NCBI RefSeq assembly: GCF_001877785.1
Contig: NZ_MINN01000074.1
Location: 868,001 to 932,000, forward strand
Direction of reading: 5' to 3'
Origin: Rossellomorea aquimaris
GTDB lineage: Bacteria; Bacillota; Bacilli; Bacillales; Bacillaceae_B
DNA: 64,000 nt
In this document: piece after piece, positions 7,917 through 17,238 of the stretch
Numbering within the stretch: position 1 is the first letter of the stretch
Layout: each line of letters starts with the position of its first letter
Notes under the pieces: model-generated
What the model saw: the letters and a program-made list of their open reading frames with translations, nothing else
Databases searched by the model: none
Told to the model about the DNA's origin: nothing
Position numbers and translations under genes: made by a program

Positions 7917-9104
7917 ATGTCATTAAGTCCGGTTTCAAGCTATCAACCCCTGAACGAACAAACTGTCAAAGAATTGGCGTTCAAATTGAATTTTTTTGAA
8001 GAGGATGCAGATCTGTCCTGCCAGGAAATAGGTGACGGAAACTTGAACCTTGTATTTCAAATCAGCGAGAAGGGGAAAAACGCGATTATTATCAAACAGG
8101 CCCTTCCCTATGCGAAAGTGGTGGGTGAAAGCTGGCCGTTGACGGTGGACCGTGCAAGAATCGAGGCGGATGCATTGAAGCTCCAGCAAATCCATGCCCC
8201 TGATTTAGTACCACAGGTATTCCATAGTGATGAACTGCTCGCAGTCACTGTGATGGAAGATTTAAGTTCTTTGAATATATTGCGTACAGGACTGATCAAC
8301 AGAAACCCTTTCCCGTATTTAGCAGAACATATAGGCACGTTTTTGGCCAATACGCTGTATTTCACTTCCGACTATGCACTGCATCCTTTTAAGAAAAAAG
8401 AATATGTCAAGAACTTCTCTAATCCCGAACTGTGCAAGATCACCGAAGACCTGGTGTTCACAGACCCTTTCTTCAACAGTGAAACGAACGATTTTGAAGA
8501 GGAATTGCTGCCCCTTCTAAAAGATTTATGGAATAATTTCACTTTGAAACTCGAGGTGGCAAAACTGAAGAAAAGCTTTATCACCGAGAGCGAAGCACTC
8601 TTGCACGGCGACCTGCACACCGGCAGTATATTCGCTGATGAAAATCAAACAAAAGTCATCGACCCGGAGTTTGCCTTTTACGGCCCAATCGGCTTTGACA
8701 TCGGCCAGTTCTTTGCAAACCTGACTTTCCAGGCAATCACCAGGGAAGACACGGAAGGAAAAGAAGAGATCCTGACGATCCTCTCTGACACTTGGAACGT
8801 ATTTTCTGAAACATTTTCACAACATTGGCAGGAAAGCGGGGACGCGTATACAAAGGTAAATGGGTACTTGGAATATGTCTTGAACAAAGCCTTTCAGGAC
8901 AGTGCAGGTTTCAGCGGGTGTGAGCTGATCAGAAGAACGGCCGGGCTTGCCCATGTCGCAGACCTTGACGGCATTCCAGAAAAGGATAAAAGGTTAAACG
9001 CCAAAAGAAAATCACTTTCTCTTGGAAGAGAACTGATCCTAAACAGACACACGCTCTCATCAATTGGAGAACTGACTCAATTAATCAGAAAACATTCATC
9101 GTAA
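7917..9104 (+). CDS. mtnK: Methylthioribose kinase
   Basis: 395 residues from the ATG at 7917, which follows AAGGAGG; an in-frame ATG at 7860 lies inside the riboswitch terminator and is rejected. It phosphorylates 5-methylthioribose to the 1-phosphate. Aminoglycoside-phosphotransferase-like fold: catalytic loop [12 protein letters not shown] (about residue 228) and metal-binding [19 protein letters not shown]. First gene of mtnK-mtnA under a SAM riboswitch. Ten bases separate it from mtnA. Confidence 0.93.
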   Translation: MSLSPVSSYQPLNEQTVKELAFKLNFFEEDADLSCQEIGDGNLNLVFQISEKGKNAIIIKQALPYAKVVGESWPLTVDRARIEADALKLQQIHAPDLVPQVFHSDELLAVTVMEDLSSLNILRTGLINRNPFPYLAEHIGTFLANTLYFTSDYALHPFKKKEYVKNFSNPELCKITEDLVFTDPFFNSETNDFEEELLPLLKDLWNNFTLKLEVAKLKKSFITESEALLHGDLHTGSIFADENQTKVIDPEFAFYGPIGFDIGQFFANLTFQAITREDTEGKEEILTILSDTWNVFSETFSQHWQESGDAYTKVNGYLEYVLNKAFQDSAGFSGCELIRRTAGLAHVADLDGIPEKDKRLNAKRKSLSLGRELILNRHTLSSIGELTQLIRKHSS

Positions 9105-9114
9105 GGAGACAATC

Positions 9115-10167
9115 ATGACTAATACGACCACCATCCCGACATCACTGAATTTTCGTGATGATTGTTTAGAGATATTAAATCAGCAAAAGCTTCCACATGA
9201 AATTGAAAACCTGAAGCTTTCTTCGTTAAATGAATTCTATGACGCAATCGTGACCTTGAAAGTCAGGGGGGCCCCCGCCATCGGTATTACGGCAGCATAT
9301 GGACTGGCGATAACCCTTAATCACTATCAGACTGAAAACCTGGATGAATTCATTCTGAAGTTCAGGGAGGACAAAGAATATTTATTTTCTTCCCGCCCCA
9401 CTGCCGTAAATCTCGGCTGGGCATTGAATTCACTGGAGAAAGCGATTGAGAATGTCCAATCCGTCAATGAAGCAAAAACCACCCTTCTTCACACCGCGAT
9501 TCAACTTCATACAGAAGACGAAGTCATATGCAGACAAATCGGAGAGCATGGCCTTGAACTTCTTAAAGATAAGTCCGCCATCATGACAATCTGCAACGCA
9601 GGTTCAATCGCCACCAGCAAGTATGGGACAGCATTGGCACCTTTTCACTTAGGAAGCGAAAAAGGCAAGAATTTTCATGTTTATGCATGCGAGACCCGCC
9701 CTGTCCTTCAAGGCTCAAGATTGACAACCTGGGAATTACAGCAGTCCGGTGTAAATGTGACGCTTATCGCTGACAGCATGGCCGCCCATACAATAAAAGA
9801 GAAGAAGGTTGAAGCTGTCATCACAGGAGCTGACAGGATCACTGCAAATGGTGATACAGCAAACAAAATCGGCACCTCTATGCTCGCCATCCTTTGTAGA
9901 TATTTTAAAATCCCGTTTTATGTGGCAGCCCCTTCTTCCACCTTTGATCTCACATTGCCGGCGGGTACCTCCATCCCCATTGAGGAACGCGCGCCGGAAG
10001 AGCTGACTGAACTCAATGGACACAAGGTTGCCCCGCAGGGAACACAAGTATACAACCCTGCATTTGATGTGACGCCCCATGAATTGATAACGGGCATCAT
10101 TACTGAAAAGGGCGTCATTTATCCTTCCTATGAAGAGAATATTGCCAGCATGATATCTGGAAAATGA
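9115..10167 (+). CDS. mtnA: Methylthioribose-1-phosphate isomerase
   Basis: 350 residues (family about 350), an eIF2B-alpha-like isomerase converting methylthioribose 1-phosphate to methylthioribulose 1-phosphate. Key features: [14 protein letters not shown] (residues about 50-63), catalytic cysteine in [10 protein letters not shown] (about 160), and catalytic aspartate in [19 protein letters not shown] (about 240). AAGGAGA precedes the ATG at 9115. Last gene of the mtnK-mtnA operon, followed by a terminator. Confidence 0.94.
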   Translation: MTNTTTIPTSLNFRDDCLEILNQQKLPHEIENLKLSSLNEFYDAIVTLKVRGAPAIGITAAYGLAITLNHYQTENLDEFILKFREDKEYLFSSRPTAVNLGWALNSLEKAIENVQSVNEAKTTLLHTAIQLHTEDEVICRQIGEHGLELLKDKSAIMTICNAGSIATSKYGTALAPFHLGSEKGKNFHVYACETRPVLQGSRLTTWELQQSGVNVTLIADSMAAHTIKEKKVEAVITGADRITANGDTANKIGTSMLAILCRYFKIPFYVAAPSSTFDLTLPAGTSIPIEERAPEELTELNGHKVAPQGTQVYNPAFDVTPHELITGIITEKGVIYPSYEENIASMISGK

Positions 10168-10187
10168 TGAGGGGAATTGGAGATTTG

Positions 10188-10241
10188 AGCACCAGCGTCT
10201 TCCCGGCGGGCTGCCGGGGAGCTGACCCTGGTGCTTTTTTT
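10188..10241 (+). terminator. Terminator of mtnK-mtnA
   Basis: Outer stem AGCACCAG / CTGGTGCT with an inner GC-rich CCCGGC / GCCGGG arm, then seven T residues. Confidence 0.85.
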
Positions 10242-10312
10242 GCGGGCTGGGCATGAGTTTAAAGCGTGCGATGGGTAGCAGTGCTTTTGGGATATTCATT
10301 CGTTTTCGGGTT

Positions 10313-10460
10313 TACCGACGGAGAGCTACCAACTTTTTTTAGATTTACCAACAGAAATTTTGATTTACCAACATTTTCAAGAGATTTATCAACAGTAATC
10401 AATCACTTACAGACAATACTTCTAAAAACGACAAAATTCACAAGCGTCGACCGACGAATA
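10313..10460 (+). repeat. Decayed 20-21 bp periodic repeat array (TTTACCAAC core)
   Basis: Copies of a TACCAAC-like core begin at 10327, 10346, 10366 and 10387 (TATCAAC), then weaker ones at 10408, 10428 and 10449, giving spacings of 19, 20, 21, 21, 20 and 21. The bases between cores differ. It occupies most of the 355-bp gap between mtnA and the ArsR-type gene; no ORF is convincing here. Confidence 0.5.
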
Positions 10461-10522
10461 GGCCAATGCCTGGGCTAGAGCCAACACCATCCACACCCCC
10501 TGCGCCGACACACCTCCTTGGA

Positions 10523-11131
10523 TCATTCCCCTTTATATAAAGCAGTCGATCCCCACATTTCCCGCGGGTTGACTTCATAGATTCCATTTTCCCTGAACAT
10601 AAACTGGTGGATGATGAACTCTCTTCTCAGAGTGGCAAAGTCTGCATGAAAATCCTTGATATATTCATTGATCTCTTTTTCGGTGTATTTGGTCCCGACT
10701 TTCAACCCTTCCACCATATGTTCAAGCAGGAACAGCTTCTTTTTTTGCTGAGCAGGTATGGACTTCAATCTCCCGCTCTTTTCCATGAAATTATTCATTA
10801 CTTTTTGCTTTTCTTTCAGCATTTTATCGTTCATTTCCGCCGTTCCTCCCCCTTGATCAGTGAATCGTTCAAGTACTGATGCATGATGGGCCAGCACTTT
10901 GCTATTCAGAAAATAATACATCGTATTCTTGTCCCGTCTGGAGTAGACAAGATTGCAGTCTTTCAGTTTGCTGAGATGATGTGAAATAGTTGGGGCAGTC
11001 AACCCCAGTTTTCCTGCAATTGCATTGACATGCAGAGAACCCGCCGCCAGTAGATGCACAATTTTAATCCGTGTGGGATCTCCCATCGTTTTATGGAAAG
11101 CGACTTGTTTTTCCAGCTGCAAAGAACTCAC
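10523..11131 (-). CDS. ArsR-family regulator with C-terminal DUF2087 domain
   Basis: 202 residues. Residues about 10-80 are an ArsR winged helix (FHKTMGDPTRIKIVHLLAAG, then APTISHHLSKLKDCNLVYSRR). Residues about 125-195 resemble DUF2087 (IPAQQKKKLFLLEHMVEGLK, KYTEKEINEYIKDFHADFATLRREF). No classic CxC metal site is visible in the recognition helix, so the signal is unknown. The GTG at 11131 leaves no spacing to AGGGGAG; the TTG at 11122 is better spaced and may be the true start. A 46-bp palindrome containing the -10 lies immediately upstream, suggesting strong autorepression. It is transcribed after and separately from ogt. Confidence 0.8.
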   Translation of the reverse strand: MSSLQLEKQVAFHKTMGDPTRIKIVHLLAAGSLHVNAIAGKLGLTAPTISHHLSKLKDCNLVYSRRDKNTMYYFLNSKVLAHHASVLERFTDQGGGTAEMNDKMLKEKQKVMNNFMEKSGRLKSIPAQQKKKLFLLEHMVEGLKVGTKYTEKEINEYIKDFHADFATLRREFIIHQFMFRENGIYEVNPREMWGSTALYKGE

Positions 11132-11132
11132 T

Positions 11133-11178
11133 CCCCTATTTAGATTATTATCTAATTAGATAGTAATCTAAATAGGGG
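11133..11178. promoter_or_regulatory. 46-bp palindromic operator over the ArsR-type promoter
   Basis: Arms CCCCTATTTAGATTA (11133-11147) and TAATCTAAATAGGGG (11164-11178) enclose TATCTAATTAGATA; only one central base pair is mismatched. On the minus strand TTGTAA (11188-11183), 17 bp and TACTAT (11165-11160) form a sigma-A promoter, so the -10 is inside the palindrome. The palindrome ends two bases before the GTG and includes the Shine-Dalgarno. Confidence 0.75.
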
Positions 11179-11190
11179 TCTATTACAATT

Positions 11191-11220
11191 AAAAAAGCAC
11201 TTTTCCGAAGAAAAATGCTT
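11191..11220 (-). terminator. Terminator of kinE-ogt
   Basis: AAGCATTTTTC / GGAAAAGTGCTTTTTT hairpin on the minus strand, directly after ogt. Confidence 0.8.
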
Positions 11221-11226
11221 CAAATC

Positions 11227-11691
11227 CTAAATGCCCTGCTCAAGTGCCAGCAGGATTTCTTTTTTATCCACCTGCTTTCCTGCATAGCCGGTCATTGTTT
11301 TATCCTTACCTATGACTCTGTGACAAGGAATGATCACGGGAAATTTATTTGCTTTATTGGCCTGGCCGATGGCTCTGACGGCTTTTGGTCTCTTTATTCG
11401 TGCAGCTAGATCTCCGTAAGAGCAGGTTGATCCGTATGGGATAACGCTTAAAGCCTTCCATACCTCCTCCTGAAAATCTGTTCCTTCTATTTTAAGCGGA
11501 AGTGTGAATTCCTTCCTTTCGCCTTTGAAATACTCTTGCAGCTGGCGTTTTGCTTCCAGGAGGATTCGGTGATCAGTATGTGCAGGAACCCCGTCTTCCC
11601 CTCCGAACTCCAGGGACACTAGTGATTCTTCATCGGCCCGGAGTTCCAGCTGTCCAATCGGACTTTCCATCACAAGTTTTGATATAGACAT
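11227..11691 (-). CDS. ogt: Methylated-DNA--protein-cysteine S-methyltransferase
   Basis: 154 residues. Suicide DNA-repair protein that moves the alkyl group from O6-methylguanine to its own cysteine, seen in the canonical VIIPCHRVIG (about residue 118). The helix-turn-helix segment FQEEVWKALSVIPYGSTCSYG is also typical. Start at 11691 follows GGAGATGAG. Located 14 bp after the kinE-like gene and read with it; the same pair is adjacent in B. subtilis. Confidence 0.92.
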   Translation of the reverse strand: MSISKLVMESPIGQLELRADEESLVSLEFGGEDGVPAHTDHRILLEAKRQLQEYFKGERKEFTLPLKIEGTDFQEEVWKALSVIPYGSTCSYGDLAARIKRPKAVRAIGQANKANKFPVIIPCHRVIGKDKTMTGYAGKQVDKKEILLALEQGI

Positions 11692-11705
11692 TTGCGCTCA
11701 TCTCC

Positions 11706-13859
11706 TTACACCTTTGGCAGATAAATATGGAAGACTGTTCCTTCACCTATTTGACTATCGACTTCCACTCTGCCATTATGCTCTTTGATTATATTAAAGC
11801 TTACCATAAGACCTAGCCCTGTTCCGCGTTCTTTCGTCGTATAGAAAGGTTCTCCGAGCTTTTTAATTTTATCCCTCGATATTCCGCTTCCCTGGTCCCT
11901 TATCTCGATATGAACACAATCATCAGCTGTTTCATGGATGCCAATCGTGATGACTCCGCCCTGGGTCATCACTTCAATCGCATTTTTAATGATATTGATG
12001 AAAACCTGTTTTAACTGATTGGGTTCAGCAAAAATCGGCTGCAGCCCTTCCTGATATCGTTCATCGTACTGAACGTTATGCATGGTCGCCTGTGCACTTA
12101 ACAGCTCAACGGTATCTTTCATGATTTTAATGAGGTTTGTTTCCTGGTACTGTACAGCCTGCGGTTTAGCCAGCACCAAAAATTCCGTGATGATCGATTC
12201 GATTCTCTGAAGCTCGGACGTTATGACATTAAAGTACATTTCATGATCTTCACCCACACTGTTTTCAAGAAGCTGGATAAATCCTTTCAACGCTGTCATC
12301 GGATTCCGGATCTCATGTGCAATTCCGGCTGCCAGCTCCCCTACCACACTCAATGTATCCGACTTCCTTAATTGTTCCTGCATTTCTATTTGTTCTGTGA
12401 TGTCACGGATGATTGTTAAGTTGAGATTGGAAAGCAGATTATATTTTGACGATAATTCGATATAATGAAGCCTTTCATCATGAGAGCGGAACGTTTTTAA
12501 AAAACTGGACTGGCCCTCTTCTTTCAATTGTACCAAATAATCATGGTACGTCTCGTCGTCTGCTTTAATGTTTAAAATTTCCCGGACATCTTTACCAATT
12601 AATTGTTCCTTGTCAAGATGCAGAATCTTGCTCGCTTCAGGATTGGCATCGACCACCACATAATTATGATTTGTAAGGAACAGCCCGTCCAGTGATCCTT
12701 CGAATATCTTTCGGAATCTCTCCTCACTTTCCCTCAGTTCCTTTTCCATCTGATACCTCTCACTTACATTCCTGAAGATCGTCATATTATAACCATCCAC
12801 TGAATGAAGCTTGGAAGTGAATTCAAGGTGTTTCAGCTGGTTATTGGGCATTAAAAAGAGAACCTCATCCCTTACTGCACCGCTTTTATACAGCTGCTCC
12901 ATCACCAGGTCGAATTTTTGGCTTTCTAACGGATAAACGAAGTCTTTTATTTTTTTGGACAATAGTTCTGATAAAGAACATTCAAAGATCCTCAGGGCAG
13001 ACGCATTCGCTTTCAACACTCTCCCGTCCTGATCCCATAGGACAATCGCGTCAATCGCTTCCTCAAACAGGCCTTTGAATAATTCTTCATTTCGTTTGAC
13101 CTGTATTTCCATCTGCCTTCTTTCCGTGACATCCCTGAGGATGGCCATATGGAGCTTATGATGGATAAAGGGGCTCGTTGTGAATTCCACGATTGAGATT
13201 CCGTTGTCCCTTTTTATCGGTATTTCTCCCCTGGCTTTTCTGTTCTTAGAAAGCAGTTCCTTGATTTTATCTATTTTATAATGGGAATTTTCAGGGATGA
13301 ATGAACGGATATTCCGTTTGATGATTTCCTTTTTATACAGACCGACTTGCTTGGTGAAAGCCGTATTCACGTCATTGATGTTCCCCTCAAGGTCAAATAG
13401 GACGATTCCTTCCGAGGCATTCTGAAAGATATTCGACAGCAGGTGAACGTTGAGATGATCCTTCCGTTCACTCTCCTTTGATTTCGTTACATCTTTAAAG
13501 TACAAATAGGCATTAGTAGAAACGGAGGATTTTTTCAGTATCAATTCAACATGGATGATTTTATCGCCTTTGATATTCATTAATGTTTCATCTTCAAGTG
13601 ACTTTCCCGATCTCATCACTTCCTGGTAGTGCGCTACGATCGGGGAAGGCACTGATGAGAAAAAGGTGTTGAAGAGCCTGCCAGTCAGTGTGGAAAGGTC
13701 CATCTTCATTACCTTGCAGGCTTGATCATTGGCATAACTGATTTTCAATTCATCATTTATGACAACCATCGCCATCGGAGAGGCTAAGCAAATTTCCCTA
13801 TCGACAGGATGACAATCTTCCTTAATTAATTGATTTTCCAACTTGCTGCTTTTAGTCAT
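11706..13859 (-). CDS. kinE: PAS-domain sensor histidine kinase, KinE-like
   Basis: 717 residues, no membrane segment, so cytoplasmic. Four consecutive PAS domains cover roughly residues 15-130, 140-250, 255-375 and 378-490. The phosphoacceptor is His515 in GIAHEIRNPMTALKGF; the ATPase domain (about 605-717) has the N box NIIKNAIEVM, G1 DQGSGISRDK, F box EPFYTTKERG and G2 GTGLGL. The ElAAGIAHEIRNP type resembles Bacillus sporulation kinases feeding the Spo0 phosphorelay. The neighbours (ogt, ykrP-like, ktrD) are those of B. subtilis kinE. No response regulator is adjacent, as expected for an orphan phosphorelay kinase. ATG at 13859 follows TAGGAGG. Confidence 0.85.
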   Translation of the reverse strand: MTKSSKLENQLIKEDCHPVDREICLASPMAMVVINDELKISYANDQACKVMKMDLSTLTGRLFNTFFSSVPSPIVAHYQEVMRSGKSLEDETLMNIKGDKIIHVELILKKSSVSTNAYLYFKDVTKSKESERKDHLNVHLLSNIFQNASEGIVLFDLEGNINDVNTAFTKQVGLYKKEIIKRNIRSFIPENSHYKIDKIKELLSKNRKARGEIPIKRDNGISIVEFTTSPFIHHKLHMAILRDVTERRQMEIQVKRNEELFKGLFEEAIDAIVLWDQDGRVLKANASALRIFECSLSELLSKKIKDFVYPLESQKFDLVMEQLYKSGAVRDEVLFLMPNNQLKHLEFTSKLHSVDGYNMTIFRNVSERYQMEKELRESEERFRKIFEGSLDGLFLTNHNYVVVDANPEASKILHLDKEQLIGKDVREILNIKADDETYHDYLVQLKEEGQSSFLKTFRSHDERLHYIELSSKYNLLSNLNLTIIRDITEQIEMQEQLRKSDTLSVVGELAAGIAHEIRNPMTALKGFIQLLENSVGEDHEMYFNVITSELQRIESIITEFLVLAKPQAVQYQETNLIKIMKDTVELLSAQATMHNVQYDERYQEGLQPIFAEPNQLKQVFINIIKNAIEVMTQGGVITIGIHETADDCVHIEIRDQGSGISRDKIKKLGEPFYTTKERGTGLGLMVSFNIIKEHNGRVEVDSQIGEGTVFHIYLPKV

Positions 13860-14034
13860 TTCTACATCCTCCTATATTTTCAAAAGAAGACTTTCGGCTT
13901 AACTTACCACAGTGTTTGAATAGTACCGTTACCTAATGGTGATAATTAACAGTGAAATTCAGGTTTTACACGTTGTATCCTAGGGTAGAAAATTTATTAG
14001 CGAAAATATTAGAAAAAAAGTCGGTGATGCTTTA

Positions 14035-15060
14035 ATGAAACAACGTGATTCTTATTTTGATAATGCAAAATTCATTTTGATTTTTTTTGTGGTGTTCGGA
14101 CACCTCATCCGTTCATACATCGAGAGTGACCCATTTGTGCTCTCCCTATACAAAACCATCTACACGTTCCATATGCCTGCCTTCATTTTAGTTGCAGGTC
14201 TGTTCGCAAAAGGTTTTTATAAGGAGGGGTATATCGGTAAACTTGCTAAAAAGCTGATTCTTCCCTATATCCTTTTCCAGCTTATCTATACTATCTATTA
14301 TTATTTCTTGTATGACAAATCATCATTTGAACTTAACCCATTGAATCCGCATTGGTCATTATGGTTCCTGATCAGCCTGTTCTGCTGGAACGTCCTGCTT
14401 TACGTGTTCATCAAATGGTTCAAATTCAAACCGGCAATGGGATTGACGGCAGCCATTGCACTCGGGCTGCTGGTCGGCTTTGTTGATGAAGTCACTAACT
14501 ATCTGAGTCTGTCCAGAACATTTGTGTTCTTTCCGTTTTTCCTGCTTGGCTACTATATGAAAAAAGAGCACTTTGAATATTTCAAAACAAGTAAAGCGCG
14601 CATCTCTGCAGGGATCATCATTCTGCTCGTATTCTTAGGAATGTACTTTGTACCGGAGTTTTCTGATAAATGGCTGCTTGGATCAAAGCCTTATGGAGAT
14701 TTCGAATGGAATGACGTCATCAGCATGGGAGTCAGGGCCTTTGTGTACGCCCTCAATTTTGTAATGATATTCAGTTTCTATGCATTTGTCCCAAGCAAAG
14801 AACAATTCTTTACGAGTTGGGGAAGAAATACACTTTACGTATACCTGCTTCACGGCTTTATCATCCGCTTGTTCAGGGTAAGCGATATAAAGGACTCAAT
14901 CAATCCAACAGCAAGTCTGTTATTGTTCCTGGCTGTTTCTCTCATCTTGACGATCATCTTTTCCACGAAGCTTTTAACTTCGATCACACAGCCGATCATT
15001 GAGTTGAAATCGACCAAACTGCAAAAGCTGCTCTCAAAAAGAGAGATGAAAACAAGGTAA
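14035..15060 (+). CDS. ykrP: Acyltransferase-3 family membrane protein, YkrP-like
   Basis: 341 residues with about ten hydrophobic segments. The N-terminus RDSYFDNAKFILIFFVVFGH holds the conserved Asp-Asn and the active-site-like His of the acyltransferase-3 family, and YTFHMPAFILVAGLF is the second hallmark. Such proteins O-acylate sugars or wall polymers in the membrane; the substrate is unknown. It is divergent from the kinE-like gene, as ykrP is next to kinE in B. subtilis, which is the basis of the symbol. Followed by a terminator, so a single-gene unit. Confidence 0.78.
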   Translation: MKQRDSYFDNAKFILIFFVVFGHLIRSYIESDPFVLSLYKTIYTFHMPAFILVAGLFAKGFYKEGYIGKLAKKLILPYILFQLIYTIYYYFLYDKSSFELNPLNPHWSLWFLISLFCWNVLLYVFIKWFKFKPAMGLTAAIALGLLVGFVDEVTNYLSLSRTFVFFPFFLLGYYMKKEHFEYFKTSKARISAGIIILLVFLGMYFVPEFSDKWLLGSKPYGDFEWNDVISMGVRAFVYALNFVMIFSFYAFVPSKEQFFTSWGRNTLYVYLLHGFIIRLFRVSDIKDSINPTASLLLFLAVSLILTIIFSTKLLTSITQPIIELKSTKLQKLLSKREMKTR

Positions 15061-15076
15061 AATCTCTACACCGATA

Positions 15077-15113
15077 AAAGGCTGACCACATGATTATGGG
15101 TCAGTCCTTTTTC
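15077..15113 (+). terminator. Terminator of the ykrP-like gene
   Basis: AAAAGGCTGACC / GGGTCAGTCCTTTTTC hairpin, 17 bp after the stop codon. Confidence 0.8.
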
Positions 15114-15164
15114 TTGTTAAAGATAATGTGCAGTTTTTGTCTTGTTTGTTGATTATACTCTATA

Positions 15165-15218
15165 TAATTCGGAACTATTCTCTGAAATCCTTCTTATTCA
15201 TACAATAATTCCGAATTA
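15165..15218. repeat. Inverted repeat upstream of the radical SAM gene
   Basis: TAATTCGGAA (15165-15174) and TTCCGAATTA (15209-15218) form perfect 10-bp arms with a 34-bp spacer, in the 240-bp gap before the radical SAM gene. It could be a split operator; nothing else is evident in this gap. Confidence 0.5.
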
Positions 15219-15353
15219 CTTTTAGACAAATATTGAGCTTTTTCGCTCCCTCGGATAAAATGGGTAGAGCGGTCCGCTGTATCATCGCAGACAGATTAAT
15301 CATGAATGAGTTATGAAACTTGGTTATAAGAAGTAAAGAAGGAGTTATTCTCA

Positions 15354-17087
15354 ATGAAGAAAGTCGTATTAAGTACGTTAAACGCAAAATATATCCATAC
15401 CAATCTCGCCATCCGCTGCCTGAAAGCATATATACAACCCCACTACGATGCAGAACTGGCTGAATATACGATCAAGGATCCGGTATTGAATATTGCTACC
15501 GATCTTTTCTCAAAAAAACCGGATGTCATCGGATTCAGCTGTTATATCTGGAATATCGAAGAGACAATCACAGTCATCCAGGTCCTTAAAAAGATCCTTC
15601 CGGAAGTGAAGATTGTCCTTGGTGGCCCTGAAGTCACATATGATGTCCCATACTGGCTCGACCGGCTTGAAGGGGAAGTTGACTTCATCGTCCTTGGTGA
15701 AGGGGAAGAAACCTTCAAACAACTTCTTGATGAGATACATGGTGATGAAAACTGGTCCAACGTTCATGGTATTGCTTACTTAGATAATAGTAAGCCAGTG
15801 ATTAAACCCCAGCAGAATAAAATCGATTTGAGGAATGTCCCTTCACCATTCAGATTTGAAGAAGATCTTCCTCAGCTCTCCAAAAGGGTCACATACATCG
15901 AAACGAGCAGAGGCTGTCCATTCCGCTGCCAATTCTGTCTTTCTTCAATTGAAGTCGGTGTCAGATATTTCGACCGTGAAAAAGTAAAAGAAGATATCCG
16001 CTTTTTAATGGAACACGGCGCAAAGACCATTAAATTTGTCGATCGCACGTTCAATATCAGCAGAAGTTATGCAATGGAAATGTTCCAATTCCTGATTGAT
16101 GAACATTTACCAGGTACAGTCTTTCAATTTGAAATCACCGCAGACATCATGAGGCCGGAAGTCATTGAATTTCTTAATCAAGAAGCACCTCCTGGATTAT
16201 TCAGGTTTGAGATCGGGGTTCAGTCTACAAACGATGAAACAAATGATCTGGTTATGAGGAAACAAAATTATAAAAAGCTTACCCGGACGGTTACCATGGT
16301 GAAGGACGGAGGGAAAATCGATCAGCATCTTGATTTGATAGCCGGCCTGCCCGAGGAAGATTATCATTCATTCCGTAAAACATTCAATGATGTATTTGAA
16401 CTGAGACCTGAAGAGCTTCAATTGGGCTTCTTAAAAATGCTGAGGGGAACCGGTCTGCGCATTCGAGCCAACGACCATCAATACATCTACATGGATCACT
16501 CCCCTTACGAGATACTTGGAAACAATGTTCTATCATTTGATGATATCCTGAGGATCAAACAAGTGGAAGATGTATTGGAAAAGTATTGGAATGACCATAG
16601 AATGGATCAAACAATTGAGCACCTGGTTACAAATTGTTTCGAAACTCCGTTTGATTTCTTTCAGCAATTCGGCTCCTATTGGGAAAGCCGCGGCTGGTCA
16701 AGGATCGGTCACCAGCTTGAAGACCTCTACAAAAGATTATACGAATTCCTTTCAACTCAAGGAAAGCATGATATGAGAGTGATCGAAGGGCTTATGAAAC
16801 TTGATTATTTAAGTAATCAAAAGTATAAGCCGCGTAAGCCTTGGTGGGAAATTGAAATGACAAAGGAAGACCGTTCTTCTGTTTATCAGGAACTTTTAAA
16901 ATCGCCTCAAATTGCAGGGGAAGAATTTATGATATTGAATCTTACAGAAAAAGAAATATACAAACACACGCTGCTTGAAACAATTGTATCTCCAGATGGC
17001 GGCAATCAATACGTACTGGCTTATTATGAGCCTGCCGATGGCCGTTCTTCACTCTTTTTATTTGATAGGCAATGTATACCACATTAA
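15354..17087 (+). CDS. B12-binding-domain radical SAM protein (DUF4080 type)
   Basis: 577 residues. N-terminal Rossmann-like cobalamin-binding-type domain (about 1-140) with GFSCYIWNIEETI and LGGPEVTYDVPYW but no DxHxxG motif. The radical SAM cluster motif is ETSRGCPFRCQFCLSS (CxxxCxxC, about residue 180). The C-terminal 200 residues look like the DUF4080 extension. Members cleave SAM to a 5'-deoxyadenosyl radical; the reaction of this family is not known to me. Strong AAGGAG site before the ATG at 15354. Single-gene unit sharing a bidirectional terminator with the micro-genes downstream. Confidence 0.82.
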   Translation: MKKVVLSTLNAKYIHTNLAIRCLKAYIQPHYDAELAEYTIKDPVLNIATDLFSKKPDVIGFSCYIWNIEETITVIQVLKKILPEVKIVLGGPEVTYDVPYWLDRLEGEVDFIVLGEGEETFKQLLDEIHGDENWSNVHGIAYLDNSKPVIKPQQNKIDLRNVPSPFRFEEDLPQLSKRVTYIETSRGCPFRCQFCLSSIEVGVRYFDREKVKEDIRFLMEHGAKTIKFVDRTFNISRSYAMEMFQFLIDEHLPGTVFQFEITADIMRPEVIEFLNQEAPPGLFRFEIGVQSTNDETNDLVMRKQNYKKLTRTVTMVKDGGKIDQHLDLIAGLPEEDYHSFRKTFNDVFELRPEELQLGFLKMLRGTGLRIRANDHQYIYMDHSPYEILGNNVLSFDDILRIKQVEDVLEKYWNDHRMDQTIEHLVTNCFETPFDFFQQFGSYWESRGWSRIGHQLEDLYKRLYEFLSTQGKHDMRVIEGLMKLDYLSNQKYKPRKPWWEIEMTKEDRSSVYQELLKSPQIAGEEFMILNLTEKEIYKHTLLETIVSPDGGNQYVLAYYEPADGRSSLFLFDRQCIPH

Positions 17088-17121
17088 AAAAAGTGCTAAG
17101 CGATAACGCTTAGCACTTTTT
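17088..17121. terminator. Bidirectional terminator
   Basis: AAAGTGCTAAGCG / CGCTTAGCACTTTTT hairpin with runs of A and T on both sides. It serves the radical SAM gene (+) and the micro-gene pair (-); the stop codon of the second micro-gene lies in the stem. Confidence 0.9.
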
Positions 17122-17238
17122 CTTATCTTCTTTTTGCTGCTTGTTTTCTTTCAACGACACTTCAATCAGCTTCGCTGCATTGATATCTCCAAACTCCTGT
17201 CCGAATTCTTCGCGAACGGTGTCTTTTTTATCTTTCAT
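17110..17238 (-). CDS. Hypothetical 42-residue protein
   Basis: Small charged ORF MKDKKDTVREEFGQEFGDIN, then AAKLIEVSLKEN and a lysine-rich tail ending in Cys. The ATG overlaps the stop of the 53-residue ORF by one base (TGATG), a classic translational coupling arrangement, with AAGAAGG upstream. The stop falls in the terminator stem. I do not recognise the family. Coupling and codon phase make it more likely real than a chance frame. Confidence 0.55.
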   Translation of the reverse strand: MKDKKDTVREEFGQEFGDINAAKLIEVSLKENKQQKEDKKKC

